The notes under the pieces were generated by a model. It saw only the letters and a program-made list of their open reading frames with translations, made no database searches and was not told where the DNA came from. The translations under genes and the position numbers were made by a program. Of a stretch of 64,000 nt of DNA, positions 44,001 through 52,165 are shown one piece after another. The stretch is taken from contig JACDOX010000008.1 in NCBI GenBank assembly GCA_014549065.1, positions 4,102,308-4,166,307 on the forward strand, given 5' to 3'. The stretch's first letter is position 1, and the number at the start of each line of letters is the position of its first letter. Origin of the DNA: Cardinalis cardinalis (taxonomy: Eukaryota; Chordata; Aves; Passeriformes; Cardinalidae).

Positions 44001-46354
44001 CAACAGCTCCTGTAATCCCCGAGCTGTCTGTAGCCAGTGCAGAGGCCCTTGCCATGAGCTCCATCTGGTGTAGGGTACGTGTACCTGTTATAACACAGTC
44101 ATGGCTCNGCCCTTTTGCCAGGTATAAGTTTAGGTCTTTGATTTTAGGCACTCGTTTGTTTGATTCAAGTGAAAGATTTAATAAACCTGGGCTATCTGTA
44201 TTGCCTGTATCTTCACTCTCTTCTGTCTTCCCCCTTTCTACATGGCATTATTTTGCTTGTTTGGGGAAACTTCAGGATACTACTTGCATCCTTCCTTTCT
44301 TCTTTCTCCTTCTACTGCTCAGTTTAATCTTGTAACTGTTGTTTCTTGCCCACGCAAAACCTCTGGATTTCATTATACTCAGCTACTACAACACCAGGTA
44401 TTTAACATCTCTCGTCTCAGGCACACTGGTTAGACTCTTGCATGTGACTCCTGTTGGCAGGACTTGCTGTGAGCATGGTCAGAGTGGGTGCTTTGAACGT
44501 GCTCTCTGGCAACAGACAAGGGAAGGCTCCTTTGTCATGCCGTGGCATTTACTTCCTTTAATGTGGTTCTTGGATTTTACAGGTAGCCTGAGCAGTTTGC
44601 CCAATGGAAAAAGACAAGGCCTTAACCCTTTCAGTGAGTATCTTGTCAAAATGCTTCTTTTTTCCTGTGATAAGCATGTATTGCAGAATTCATTCTCCCC
44701 TGTTCTCCTGTGTTCATGAACAGCAATATAGAAACAGCTGGAAACCAAAGCTGTTCTTAAGAGGTATAAATACACCAATGTGCAGCTCCATTGCATCATT
44801 TCAAAGTCCAGCTCTATGTCTTTTGCTGAAACAGACTATATGTTGCTAAGGAATTAAAATAGGATTAAGCAGCTATGGGATGACTCCTATCCTACTCTTC
44901 CTTCTTCTGTCGAGCAGTAATTTAGGTGATTTGTCATGTTTACGTTCCATTACTCCATGGACAAGTTCCCATGAAGACTGTTCTCTATCGTGTTAAAGGT
45001 CTGCTCTCCCAGTATTTTGGGCATTGAGTCACATAGACTAACCCTTTCATCAGGCATGAGCAATAACATCATTTGCTTTGCTTTTAGACTTGCAGCCTCA
45101 CGGTTTTGTTGGGTACTTCTCATTTTGGATTGTTAAAAGCAGTGAGAAGTTCTCCCCTGCCTGTATCTTCTGCTACTTGTTCTATAGCTGTCCTACATAT
45201 GTCTGGCTAGACTCCTTTTTGTGTTGAGGAGACCTGGGCAGTGTATTTGTTTATTGCCAGAAGTCTTCCTATACCTCTTGCTGTCCTCCTTGTCTTCTGG
45301 GGAATGTATCTGGTCCTGGTGAGATGGGCTGAACAGAGAGCTGAAGATAAAGATCAACTACACCTTGTACATTGATGATGTGATGTTTCCTGGTGTGTCC
45401 TCCATTCTGAGTATGTACTTGGTTTTTGCCTGCTGCTAAAAGCTGAGCAGAGGCATTTGAACAATTGCTGTAGCTTCAGCCCCCTCCTTGTCACTCAAAG
45501 TGTAGGACAGGTCATCTGCACTCCCACACTACACTGCACTTACAGACATGGAAAACAATCTGTTGTTTTTGTGAGCTGGTCATTGAGCACTGCAGGCACC
45601 TTTTGCAGAGCTGTGCAGTTGATTGCAAATATGGCTACCTGAAATAATTTTGCATTTGACAGTATTTGCCCCCCTGTGACAGGGCATGTTGATCAGCACT
45701 GATCTCACTGAGGCCTTCCTCCCAGTGAGGTAACCTTTTCCCCTCAAATCCCTACTTTTGCTGTCTCTTTAGCATGTTTTCACCTGTAATTAATCCACTA
45801 GCTCTGATCCCATAAGAGCTTTGGTTCTTTAAGAACCTCTGCTGAGGGGCTTAACAAAAGCTTTCTGTTGAAGAAAGGCCTCCAAGACCTGCGTGTCTGC
45901 TAGGGAAGGAGGCAGCTGGCTGTGGCTGATGGGGAGACGGTGGCAGGGCAGCCTGGCAGCAGTGGGTTTCTGCATCAGCTGTGCCAGGCAGAANAGCAGA
46001 GCAAGGGATGTTGGACCAGTTGTTTCCCTAGACTGCATGCCCATTTTCAAGGAGGGAGAGGAAAGTGGTGTTTCGTGTTTAAAAATATGCCAGTCCCTAA
46101 GGCTCCATGTGACTCATTCAGTGCTTTTTCCAGCAAGGCTGTCTCATTAGCCCCTGGTTGTTTTCAGCCTCACAGCTTATTCTGGGATCTCAGCTTTCTG
46201 GGGCCATGGCTTCAGCAAAGGCTATACTGGATCTTTATCTGTCAAGTTTCTTTTTGTTTTAATTTGCCTTTTTCCCTTACTTGTGCTGCTTCTGTTCTGG
46301 TTTTCCCTCCTTGCCCACCCCACCCCACTCTTTCCAGTAGGTCGCCTGGTGTAG
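2036..46354 (+). CDS. SMOC1: SMOC1, 3' eight coding exons (spliced, 5' incomplete)
   Basis: SPARC-related modular calcium-binding protein 1 is a secreted extracellular-matrix and basement-membrane glycoprotein known to modulate BMP signalling in eye and limb development. The exons join as 2036-2092, 7000-7080, 23091-23283, 24335-24417, 28164-28269, 37329-37576, 44583-44633 and 46338-46354. Every border has AG before and GT after, and all split codons rejoin correctly, giving about 277 residues plus a stop. The order is the SMOC-specific segment, the second thyroglobulin type-1 module with CWCV, the extracellular calcium-binding domain with two EF-hands, and a basic tail ending GRLV. From memory the human protein is about 435 residues, so roughly 158 N-terminal residues (signal peptide, Kazal-like and first thyroglobulin modules) lie left of the window. 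The paralogue SMOC2 is the alternative, but the linker and tail wording and the SLC8A3 neighbour favour SMOC1. Confidence 0.96.
3990..4060 (+). mobile_element. CR1 LINE 3'-end fragment
   Basis: AGGAGTTGGACTC followed by a run resembling CTTGTGGGTCCCTTCCAGCTC and GGATATT is the typical CR1 3' UTR. Only the last 70 nt or so can be recognised, and two Ns fall inside. Confidence 0.65.
6555..6930 (+). mobile_element. CR1 LINE fragment, 3' end
   Basis: The copy runs from GAGAGACTGAGGGAG through GTGACAGGACAAGGGG, CTGGAACAGGTTGCC and GACCAGGTTGGA to CCTTCCAGCCCAAACCATTC, the standard order of CR1 3' sequence. It is sense to SMOC1, moderately decayed and non-coding. Confidence 0.88.
7000..7080 (+). 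CDS. SMOC1: SMOC1 exon: SMOC-specific domain
   Basis: This 81-nt exon encodes a segment with APTLWIKHLVIKDSK followed by MNSSNIRNS, typical of the SMOC-unique domain that has no homologue outside SMOC1 and SMOC2. The acceptor is TTCTTNCAG, with one unresolved base four positions before the exon, and the donor is GTAAAG. The codon is split 1+2 at each end. The NSS triplet is an N-glycosylation sequon, at the place where, as I recall, the human protein has NNT. Confidence 0.95.
10180..10230 (+). repeat. Possible MIR-like tRNA-derived SINE scrap
   Basis: CCTGGTGATTAGAGCACTTG and the following GACTGAGAATC resemble the box-A region and adjoining part of tRNA-derived SINEs. The rest of the element cannot be followed, so this may be chance similarity. 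Confidence 0.3.
15885..16270 (-). mobile_element. Old CR1/L3-like LINE fragment, antisense
   Basis: The segment beginning CCTAGACTAAACAAATTGAATTC, then TAGCCTTTTCTCATAG, TTTCGTAGACCTTTG and CTTGTTCTCC follows the order of a CR1-family interior region read on the minus strand. The left half is clearer than the right. Divergence is high, implying an ancient copy. Confidence 0.5.
21007..21135 (+). repeat. Homopyrimidine C/T tract with 8-nt periodicity
   Basis: Bases 21007-21080 contain only C and T, mostly as repeats of C followed by seven T. After one A, 21082-21126 is again pure C/T, built of CTT and CCT triplets. The antisense strand is pure purine, so the tract has mirror symmetry suited to triplex (H-DNA). 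It sits about 2 kb before the thyroglobulin-module exon. Confidence 0.9.
23091..23283 (+). CDS. SMOC1: SMOC1 exon: second thyroglobulin type-1 module, main part
   Basis: This 193-nt exon starts by completing the Glu of EKVHSCDQE and carries five of the six cysteines of the second thyroglobulin type-1 module (SCDQ, PECA, VQCH and CWCV). The QCH...GYCWCV signature is diagnostic for the family. The acceptor is TTCCAG and the donor GTGAGA. Its last two bases, CG, begin an Arg codon completed in the next exon. GC content is clearly higher than in the flanking introns. Known thyroglobulin modules act as protease-inhibitor-like or binding folds; the function in SMOC1 is inferred. Confidence 0.96.
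23284..24334 (+). other. SMOC1 intron, 1.05 kb
   Basis: This short intron separates the two exons of the second thyroglobulin module. Its only recognisable content is a CR1 3' scrap at 24190-24285, directly before the acceptor. Confidence 0.9.
24190..24285 (+). mobile_element. CR1 LINE 3'-end fragment
   Basis: GAGTTGGACTCAGTGATCCT, then TGCTGGTCCCTTCCAGCTCAG and a degenerate TGACTATGTGATGA ending match the CR1 3' UTR. It ends about 50 nt before the SMOC1 exon at 24335. Confidence 0.75.
24335..24417 (+). CDS. SMOC1: SMOC1 exon: end of second thyroglobulin module and acidic linker
   Basis: This 83-nt exon encodes YETPVCESDARSK followed by STEIDDPFKDRELP. It supplies the sixth cysteine of the second thyroglobulin module and an acidic linker to the calcium-binding domain. 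The acceptor is TTTTTCAG. The donor is GTTAGA, a weak match to the usual GTRAGT. The reading frame and the DPFKDRELPG wording conserved with human SMOC1 nevertheless fix this border: the final G joins GC at 28164 to make Gly. Confidence 0.93.
24418..28163 (+). other. SMOC1 intron, 3.7 kb
   Basis: It contains one CR1 3' fragment at 26007-26173. Otherwise I see only ordinary intronic sequence. Confidence 0.85.
26007..26173 (+). mobile_element. CR1 LINE 3'-end fragment
   Basis: TTGCCCAGAGAAGTTTTGAATG, AAGGCCAGGCTGGATGG, GAGCAACCTGATCCAGTG and GATGATCTTTAAGGTCCC run in CR1 order and end at CGTTCTGTGATTCC, the CR1 terminal octamer region. Confidence 0.9.
28164..28269 (+). CDS. SMOC1: SMOC1 exon: start of extracellular calcium-binding domain
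   Basis: This 106-nt exon encodes GCPEGKKVEFITSLLDALTT and continues through DMVQAINSAAPTGGG. It is the opening helix of the SPARC-type extracellular calcium-binding (EC) domain. The acceptor is TTTCTGCAG and the donor GTGAGT. It ends in AG, completing Arg with the first base of the next exon. Confidence 0.96.
28588..28680 (+). repeat. Probable tRNA-derived SINE (MIR-like)
   Basis: GACCGTGTGGCCTAGTGGCT, then AGGGAGTGAAG, CCAAATTCTTGGCTG and GCTGTGGCTTTGCTGTGAGG follow the order of an amniote tRNA-derived SINE head (GTGTGGYCTAGTGG) and its following unique part. It is divergent. Confidence 0.45.
30190..30565 (+). mobile_element. CR1 LINE fragment
   Basis: CCAGTCACAAGTGNTGTTCC, then CAGGGCTCATTATTGGAGCC and CTGTTTAATATC match the part of CR1 ORF2 around the conserved VPQGSLLEP...LFNI reading. 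That reading is still visible on the plus strand, followed by text resembling the CCTGCGCTTGG and GGAAGTGCC CR1 region. It is truncated at the 3' side and not functional. Confidence 0.85.
37329..37576 (+). CDS. SMOC1: SMOC1 exon: EF-hand pair of the EC domain
   Basis: This 248-nt exon, the longest coding exon here, holds both EF-hands. Loop 1 is DNNSSNDINKRE and loop 2 is DLNKxKSISLQE; each has Asp at position 1, Asn at 3, Ile at 8 and Glu at 12, as expected for calcium binding. Between them is a strongly basic stretch (FKRYVKKKAKPKKC) that could bind heparan sulphate, which is an inference. Three cysteines (KKCAR, DYCDL, KGCLG) are visible. Two single Ns fall in codons: GTN is Val whatever the base, and GAN is Asp or Glu at loop position 5. 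Loop 1 also carries an NSS sequon. The donor is GTGAGT. Confidence 0.96.
37577..44582 (+). other. SMOC1 intron, 7 kb
   Basis: It carries the longest CR1 copy of the window (39388-40431) and a GC-rich block at about 42960-43800 with several overlapping open frames on both strands and no recognisable protein. The remainder is ordinary intron. Confidence 0.82.
39388..40431 (+). mobile_element. CR1 LINE, about 1 kb 3' portion
   Basis: The copy starts in ORF2 (GGATTTGGTTGGATGGTCAC), passes GACAAGTGGTGTCCCTTGGG, GTGTTATTTAATATCTTCAT, GCAGATGACACCAAGCTGAG and GACAGGACAAGGGGAAATAA, and ends at AACCATTCTATGATTCTGCC. That is a complete CR1 3' end. Stops and indels break the reverse-transcriptase remnants. 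It is sense to SMOC1. Confidence 0.93.
44583..44633 (+). CDS. SMOC1: SMOC1 penultimate 51-nt exon, C-terminal tail
   Basis: This 51-nt exon encodes GSLSSLPNGKRQGLNPF. It corresponds to the tail segment I recall in the longer human isoform. The acceptor ends in TTTTACAG and the donor is GTGAGT. Fifty-one is divisible by three and both borders cut after the first codon base, so inclusion or skipping keeps the GRLV ending in frame. It is therefore a candidate alternative cassette. Confidence 0.9.
44634..46337 (+). other. SMOC1 last intron, 1.7 kb
   Basis: This intron separates the 51-nt cassette-like exon from the terminal exon. No repeat or additional exon is recognised. A long open frame at 45922-46581 runs from this intron into the 3' UTR and shows no protein resemblance. 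Confidence 0.85.
46338..46354 (+). CDS. SMOC1: SMOC1 terminal coding exon, ends GRLV-stop
   Basis: After the acceptor TTTCCAG, the bases TA complete Ile (or Val if the 51-nt exon is skipped), then GGT CGC CTG GTG TAG reads GRLV-stop. GRLV is the known SMOC1 C-terminus. Only 17 nt are coding; the exon continues as the 3' UTR. Confidence 0.92.
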
Positions 46355-46659
46355 CAGCAGAAGACAAGAAGGGAAGGCAGGAGCTGACCCAAAGGAAGAA
46401 AAAATCCAGTGACAGATGGACAGACACCTTGCTGCTTGTGAGCAAGCACGCAGCATCAGCAACATCCAGCGTAGCAGAAGTGGCACCCAAAACGTTTGCA
46501 CTTTTAAAAAATTGGTTTGGATTTTTTAAAAATTGCTTTTCAATGCCATTATCTAATACTTTGGAAAGTGGAGGGAAGTAGGATCATGACTTTTAAAAAT
46601 TGGAACAGCTACTGATGATGTAAAATTGAGTTCACTGGGACTCAAAGAATTTTATATAC

Positions 46660-46667
46660 TGTATATA
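46660..46667 (+). promoter_or_regulatory. Pumilio response element in SMOC1 3' UTR
   Basis: TGTATATA is a perfect match to the PUM consensus UGUANAUA. It lies about 300 nt after the stop on the transcribed strand, within an AU-rich, probably accessible stretch. Binding is inferred from the motif only. Confidence 0.45.
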
Positions 46668-48051
46668 AATATATATGTAAATTGTACAGTTGTCTTGTAC
46701 AGGGGTTGGAGTCACTGTTCTGTTCCTCCCTTTGCTTTTGAAGGCTGTTAGGGTTAGAGGGACACTTTGCATTTAATGAATCATAGTAANGCATTCATTT
46801 CTGCCACCAAACCATCATTCAGTGGCGAGCCTTAACAGCACCTCCATGCAGAAAGGAGCCAGTGTATCAGCATGAATTGTTCTTGCAGATGTGCACACAG
46901 TGCCCCAGATACCAAATGCTTCTTGAGAGCAGCTGAACCCCTTTTTTTACCATAAAGCTCTCTACAACTCAGGCAATTGGGCTTTTGAGAGCACAGATTT
47001 CATGTAAGTATTGGTGCACTGCAAAGCTGCTTAAAGTAGGGATAGAAAGGGATTCTGTTAGGGATGTAAAACAGTAGTGTGTGCACCTGTTGCAAGTTGG
47101 GCAGAAATTAAATACAAATGCATTGCTATTCATGCTCAGACAACATGCTTAGCAAAGCTGCTCCGTGCCTCTGGGATGTAAAGCTGTAAGAAGGATGTGG
47201 GAGCCATAGGCCTAGTAGAGTCAAGTGGAGTGAAGTCTTGCATCTTATGCTCTGACAAAGTGTTAATCTGTATGTTGTACAGCAATAAGCATTTTGAGAA
47301 GCCTGCTAAAAGCAGCATCAGCCTGCCTTGTGCTTTGCTGAAGAGCAAAGGACATACCTGTCAAGGCAGACAGACACAGTTGCTGCTGTCCCCAAGAGTC
47401 TCCTTTCCTTATGTTGCAGCAGTACAGCTTGGGCCATGCTCCCTGGTGAAGGTCTGCCAGCAGTGACTTCCTTGTCCTTGGTGGTTGTGAATCCAAGCTC
47501 TCCTCCTGCACGCTGGTGTCCCTGCCCACTTTGCCNGATTTACTGTTGCCAGTACCTCCTGGGTACTGTGACTCTGGGGTGTGATCAGCAGTAACAGGGA
47601 AGGCTTGGATAGGAGTCTGGTGTTCTTGGGGGCCACAGGGGCTGTGTCAACTACTAGCAGTTTTAGTAAAGTTGTTTCTTTGGCAGGGGTGCCCATATCA
47701 GCAATCCTAGATTTGGGNAGAGTGTGATGGGACACGTAGAGTTTTGCTTTGTGTATTTCCAACCACTGGCAGCACTCGCCTGTTCTGAGCAGCCTCCCAC
47801 TTCTGACCTGGTGATCCTTCTGCCACTTATCTCTGGACCAAGAACCTGTTAGAAGAAACTGTAGTGAAGATGATGAAATGACATGCTAATATGAGATCAC
47901 ATCAACAATTACTTGTACCAGCAATAGGTAACTGTAGAGACCGGACTCATCCTTCAAGGCTCTGTTGTTTTGGTAAAAGATAATACAACCCAGCATCTTC
48001 ACTCTGTCATATCATTGTGACAATAGCATGAGATGATAAATACATCACCAA

Positions 48052-48057
48052 AATAAA
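48052..48057 (+). promoter_or_regulatory. Candidate SMOC1 polyadenylation signal
   Basis: AATAAA is followed by GTGTCCTGATG and, some 20-30 nt on, a GT-containing stretch (TTAGTGCTTGTTG) suited to the downstream element. A second AATAAA at 48105-48110 may be an alternative. Confidence 0.5.
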
Positions 48058-48104
48058 GTGTCCTGATGCAGTAAGTTAGTGCTTGTTGACAAAATGGAAA
48101 GTTA

Positions 48105-48110
48105 AATAAA
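48105..48110 (+). promoter_or_regulatory. Second candidate SMOC1 polyadenylation signal
   Basis: This is an AATAAA hexamer 53 nt beyond the first candidate. The sequence right after it is A-rich and lacks an obvious close GT element, so it looks weaker. Confidence 0.35.
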
Positions 48111-48385
48111 AGAAAAACTAACAAGCTTTTCTATAAATACCTGTTTAAGAGTAGTAATAACTCTTCCTCTGGGAAGTATATTGGAACGAATTAAAACATA
48201 TGGCATGGTTAAAAACACCTCTGGTAATATCTGAAATGTACATNATACCATCATAACATAAAGAAGTCATCTCTTTAGCAAGAGCAGATCCTGCTGCTGG
48301 ATCTTCATGGTTTCTCACATACAATGTATGTGCTTTTTTGGCCTGCAAGCTCCCACCTTCTTGATTGCCTCTTCTCTTGTTGTTC

Positions 48386-48477
48386 TTTGGGGTTGGGTTG
48401 GTTTGNTTTTTTTTGGTTGGTTGGTTGGGTTTTTGGGGGTTGTGTTGTTTTGTTTTGGTTTTTTTGGTTTTTTTTTT
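48386..48477 (+). repeat. G/T-only tract, 92 nt
   Basis: Apart from one N, the tract contains only G and T, with runs of GGGG, GGG and GGGGG and many GG pairs separated by T runs. RNA made in the SMOC1 direction would be U/G-rich and could form G-quadruplexes. It starts about 280 nt past the last proximal AATAAA. Confidence 0.85.
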
Positions 48478-48644
48478 AAGCACATCTTTTGTGTGTTGAA
48501 CTAATTTGATTTAGTGTATAGTTAGAAATGCCCATGCCACACTCACTAATCCTATTGTAGGGAGTAAAGAATGAAACCAACTGTATAAAAAAACTCCTCT
48601 CCATTTTAATATTCTAGTTTTAGGAATTAAAAGTTCTGACTGCT

Positions 48645-48697
48645 GGGTTGGATGGTGTTTGGTGATTTGGAGTTTTTGGGGTTTTTTGGGGGTAGGG
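48645..48697 (+). repeat. Second G-run tract with quadruplex potential
   Basis: GGG, GGGG, GGGGG and GGG runs occur within 53 nt, the last three close together (TTGGGGTTTTTTGGGGGTAG). It lies 170 nt beyond the first G/T tract, on the same strand. Confidence 0.65.
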
Positions 48698-49866
48698 TTT
48701 TTCTTTGTTTGGTCAGAGTTTTTTTTAATGTATAGTTCTATCCAGCAGAAACAGACAATTGGATGTCTCTAGGAATTCTATCAGCCAAACACTGGGGCTG
48801 GGAAATGCCCCACAAGATTGTGGGGGAACTGCAGATCTGCTAAAACTCACTGCGTCGTCTTCTGGAAATAAACCAGCCAGTCACCACTCCTGCTTGTTAT
48901 ATAACTCCTTCTGCTGACCTCCTTTTTGTCATCCTTGTGCCCTTCCCCTCCGAAAGGCCTGCACTCACATGTCATTTGCAACTGAAATTGGGTCAGTTCT
49001 TCAAGGAAGGCAAACACAATGGGTGGCTGTTGGTTAACTTTGGTATTTGTGGGTATTCCTGTTGCTAGGCCAGGGCTGACTTTCTGGATGGATTGGGGAC
49101 CAGGCATAACATTGCTTTNCTCTTCACAAGACAATTCCAAGTCCCTGCATCCTGACTTGCTGAATTTGCATGGGTCTCTGAGCAGCTTCTGGGAACACTT
49201 GTACGCTGCCATGGAAGGCCCAACCAGCATGATTGTGTAATGTCCAGGTAGAGATCAGGTTACTTGTTCTGNGTTTGTGTTGGAGGATTGTGCAGACCAT
49301 TCAGGTCCTGATTGACATAGCCCATGCTATGAGCTGTCCAAGAACCTGTACTCATAGATGAGAGCAGTGCCTCAGCTGCCCATTTTCTCTTTTGTTTTTA
49401 TTGCCAGTCCACCTGGCTGCTGGGCCAGATCGTCCTTTTCTGGTGCTTGTAAGCAATCTTTTGCTCTGACGTGCATCAGTAGCATCTTTCTGAAGTTGGG
49501 ACACAGGGACTGTCAGTGTTGTGTCTGAAAGCAGACCCTGGGCATGTGTCTCCTCATCCTTCAAGTCCTGCTGGGCCTCTCCAGCTCTGCTTTGAATGAC
49601 GGCTGAAAACGGCTGGGACAGAGAAGAGAATCAGGACGCGACAGTGCAAGTCATCTGTTTGTCCTGCCAGAAATAAAAAATCTTCCTTTCTTGCTGATCT
49701 TCCAAGGGCATAGTGTGTTGTAGGAAATTGCATTACAGTGGGATTCATTTGTGTGAAGGCACTGCTTTCCATGGCCTGAGTTTATATTGAACTTACCTGC
49801 CCCAGCGCATTTCTGCCTATGGTAAATTTGTTAAACTGAAAGGCATCTGTTTGGTTTTGGTTTTGT

Positions 49867-49872
49867 AATAAA
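49867..49872 (+). promoter_or_regulatory. Distal AATAAA, possible long SMOC1 3' UTR
   Basis: AATAAA is followed within about 30 nt by GTGTCTTGTGGTGG, a good GU-rich downstream element. If used by SMOC1 it would make a 3' UTR of about 3.5 kb that includes the G/T tracts at 48.4 and 48.7 kb. It could equally be unused. Confidence 0.25.
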
Positions 49873-52165
49873 ATAGATAACTTTTGCTCCAGTGTCTTGT
49901 GGTGGTTACTTGTTGAATCTTGATTTCCAGTTATTCCTAGAGTGCTGTAGGAGAGGGAAGGGGACTTTTCTCCTTGCAGAGTCAGGTGTCAGTTGGTGGT
50001 TGGGTTTGGGGGTCTGTGATGTNTCTCCCCTGTGTGTAAGCCTCCAGGCTGAGTTAAAAGAAGCTCCAGAGTCTCTGTGGTTTGATGACAAAGCTCTCTG
50101 AATCTGCCCAGCCTGCTTAGAAAGGCTGTGAAGCTTCAGCAGGAGCATAGAGATGATTGTACAAGGTGGAATGTGGGATCTTGTAGCAGTCTCCCCACAC
50201 CACAGGTAGGAGNCAGGCTCTGCACCTTGCATGTCCTCACAGCTCCCTTTCACATGGCAGCCTCATACTTTACTTTGCAGGTCATGCCTTGCTACATGGG
50301 AGCCTGAAATAGTATCTTCCAGCTGTTGCCAAAACCTTTTAATCCTCAAAGATGGTGAGTGACAAGCCATGCTGGAAAGCTGCTGCTGTTGTAAAACATA
50401 GGTTTTTCTAGGCTACAAGGGAGTGCAGTTCATCAGAGGCTGCAGGTCCATGGCAGAGGAAGCTACACACTGATCCTTTCAAGTGCATTTGACCAGCTTT
50501 GTCATCACTGTCATTTCACTTGATCACGTGTAAATCTTTGCAATGAATAAGGAGCCAACTCGTTTATTGCACATGGAAGGCAAGGCAGTTGCAGTCCCAG
50601 GGGAGGATTTCTGCTTGTATGGTAGTCACAGTCTGGATTGCTTGTAGGTGGTCAGAGGGAGCTCTGCTAAGTCTTTAAGTGCAAATTCAACAATAAAAGA
50701 AGGAAATGCAGAGGTGTGACAGCCAGTGTGCCTCTGTCAAGAATGGACTTGCCAGCCCAGTTAATTTCCTTGTATTACCAAGGGTAACAAGTTCTGGGGC
50801 TAAGGGAAGAGCAGTAGTTGTTACATCTGGGGTCCTGCAGGACTTAACTAAAACCAGGAAAAGGATATTTTGAAAAAGAAAATACCAATTCCTTGTCCAA
50901 GCTTCCTGGTTCTGGAGTTGATGTAAGGTACCTCAAGAGGCCTTCACCCTTTCCCTGGCAGTGCTGCCATTCTGTGGGCAAGTCAAAAGGACTGAAAATG
51001 ACTTGCTTCTGCCTCTGCTTCCAGCAGTGATACTGCCATTCTCTTCCTTCTCCCTCAGCCTTTTTTTCTCTTATCTGTAACATAACTAACACAATCAACA
51101 TGGAGAATGTTGACCTTCNAAATTCTCAGCATCCAGCCCTTACAAGCCATTTCAGGCAAAATACCTTGGAAACTGTTAAAAAGCTGATAATAAGTTGGAC
51201 AGAACATCTGCAAAATTATGCTTCTCAGTTTGGAAAACAGCTTGAATAGGAAATGGGTTAAAAAAATGCCAGCTTAGGAACCAGGAGTCTTAACAGGAGT
51301 GTTTTGTATGGAGTGTTTGCCAGAAAACTCAAGACTGGCTTTGGGAAGCAATTGTGTTTTTTTGTAATTCTGCTGAGGCCCTTCTTAGTGATGTTAATGG
51401 TGGGTTTTGTTTTTCAAAGGGACCTTGCCTGTGCACTCCAGGAGTTGTCTAGCTTTGGTTCAGAAAACACCACAAATTCTATGTGGTGTTTGTAGCACAA
51501 ACCTATATCCCCATCTTCTGCAAAAGCATAAATGAACATATATTCCACATTATGTTTTCTTTCAGCACTGGGCTAAGGAGAGGAGCCGTGGCCCCACTGT
51601 GTGCTCATTCAGCCCACACCCAGAGCCCAGGCAGTGGTGGTGGGCGGCTCTCTGCCCCCAGCTGAGCTGGACTGTGCTGTGCTGCAGGCACAGGGTGCAC
51701 GCTGGGCAATGAGGGAGGCAGCTGCTTGTGGTTCCAGTGGAGATTGAGGTTTCCACACCTTGCCTCCTCTCTGGTGCCAGCAGGGATAGCTCAGGTCTCC
51801 TGCATACGATTCACAACTAGGTGGCCATAGTTTGGACCTCAGAGGAGTTTCTTGGTGCAAGATCTGGGAGTCTGAAGTACAGATGAATACAGCTGACCTT
51901 ATTAAAATAAAGAAATTCAATCCCAGTATAAAACAGATCCTTAACTCAGTGCTTTATGGTGTGTGAACAAAGGACTCTGGTGAAACAAGTTCTTGCTGTA
52001 GCTCTCTATGCTGTGCTTCAAGCACTTAAAAACNGCAGTTTGAGTGTCCAGTGTCCCATTGCACAGCACAGCCCTGGCCTTGCCTAGCACTAAGTGCTGC
52101 TGTTATCTCCCNCAGGCATGATTTTGGCTGGGACCACTGAAGGGATTCCTGCTGGCTTCACCATG

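Larger units (their letters stand above)
46355..48110 (+). other. SMOC1: SMOC1 3' UTR (end inferred)
   Basis: Non-coding sequence follows the TAG at 46352. It is AT-rich, with repeated TTTTAAAAATTG-like blocks at 46503-46605 and a TATA-rich stretch near 46650-46690. The end is inferred from AATAAA hexamers at 48052-48057 and 48105-48110, which would give a 3' UTR of about 1.7 kb, close to the length expected for SMOC1. A later AATAAA at 49867-49872 could serve a longer form. Open frames crossing this region have no family resemblance. Confidence 0.7.

Noticed and set aside
45922..46581. 219-codon plus-strand open frame
   Set aside because: It overlaps the SMOC1 last intron, terminal exon and 3' UTR in another frame, contains an N codon and resembles no known protein.
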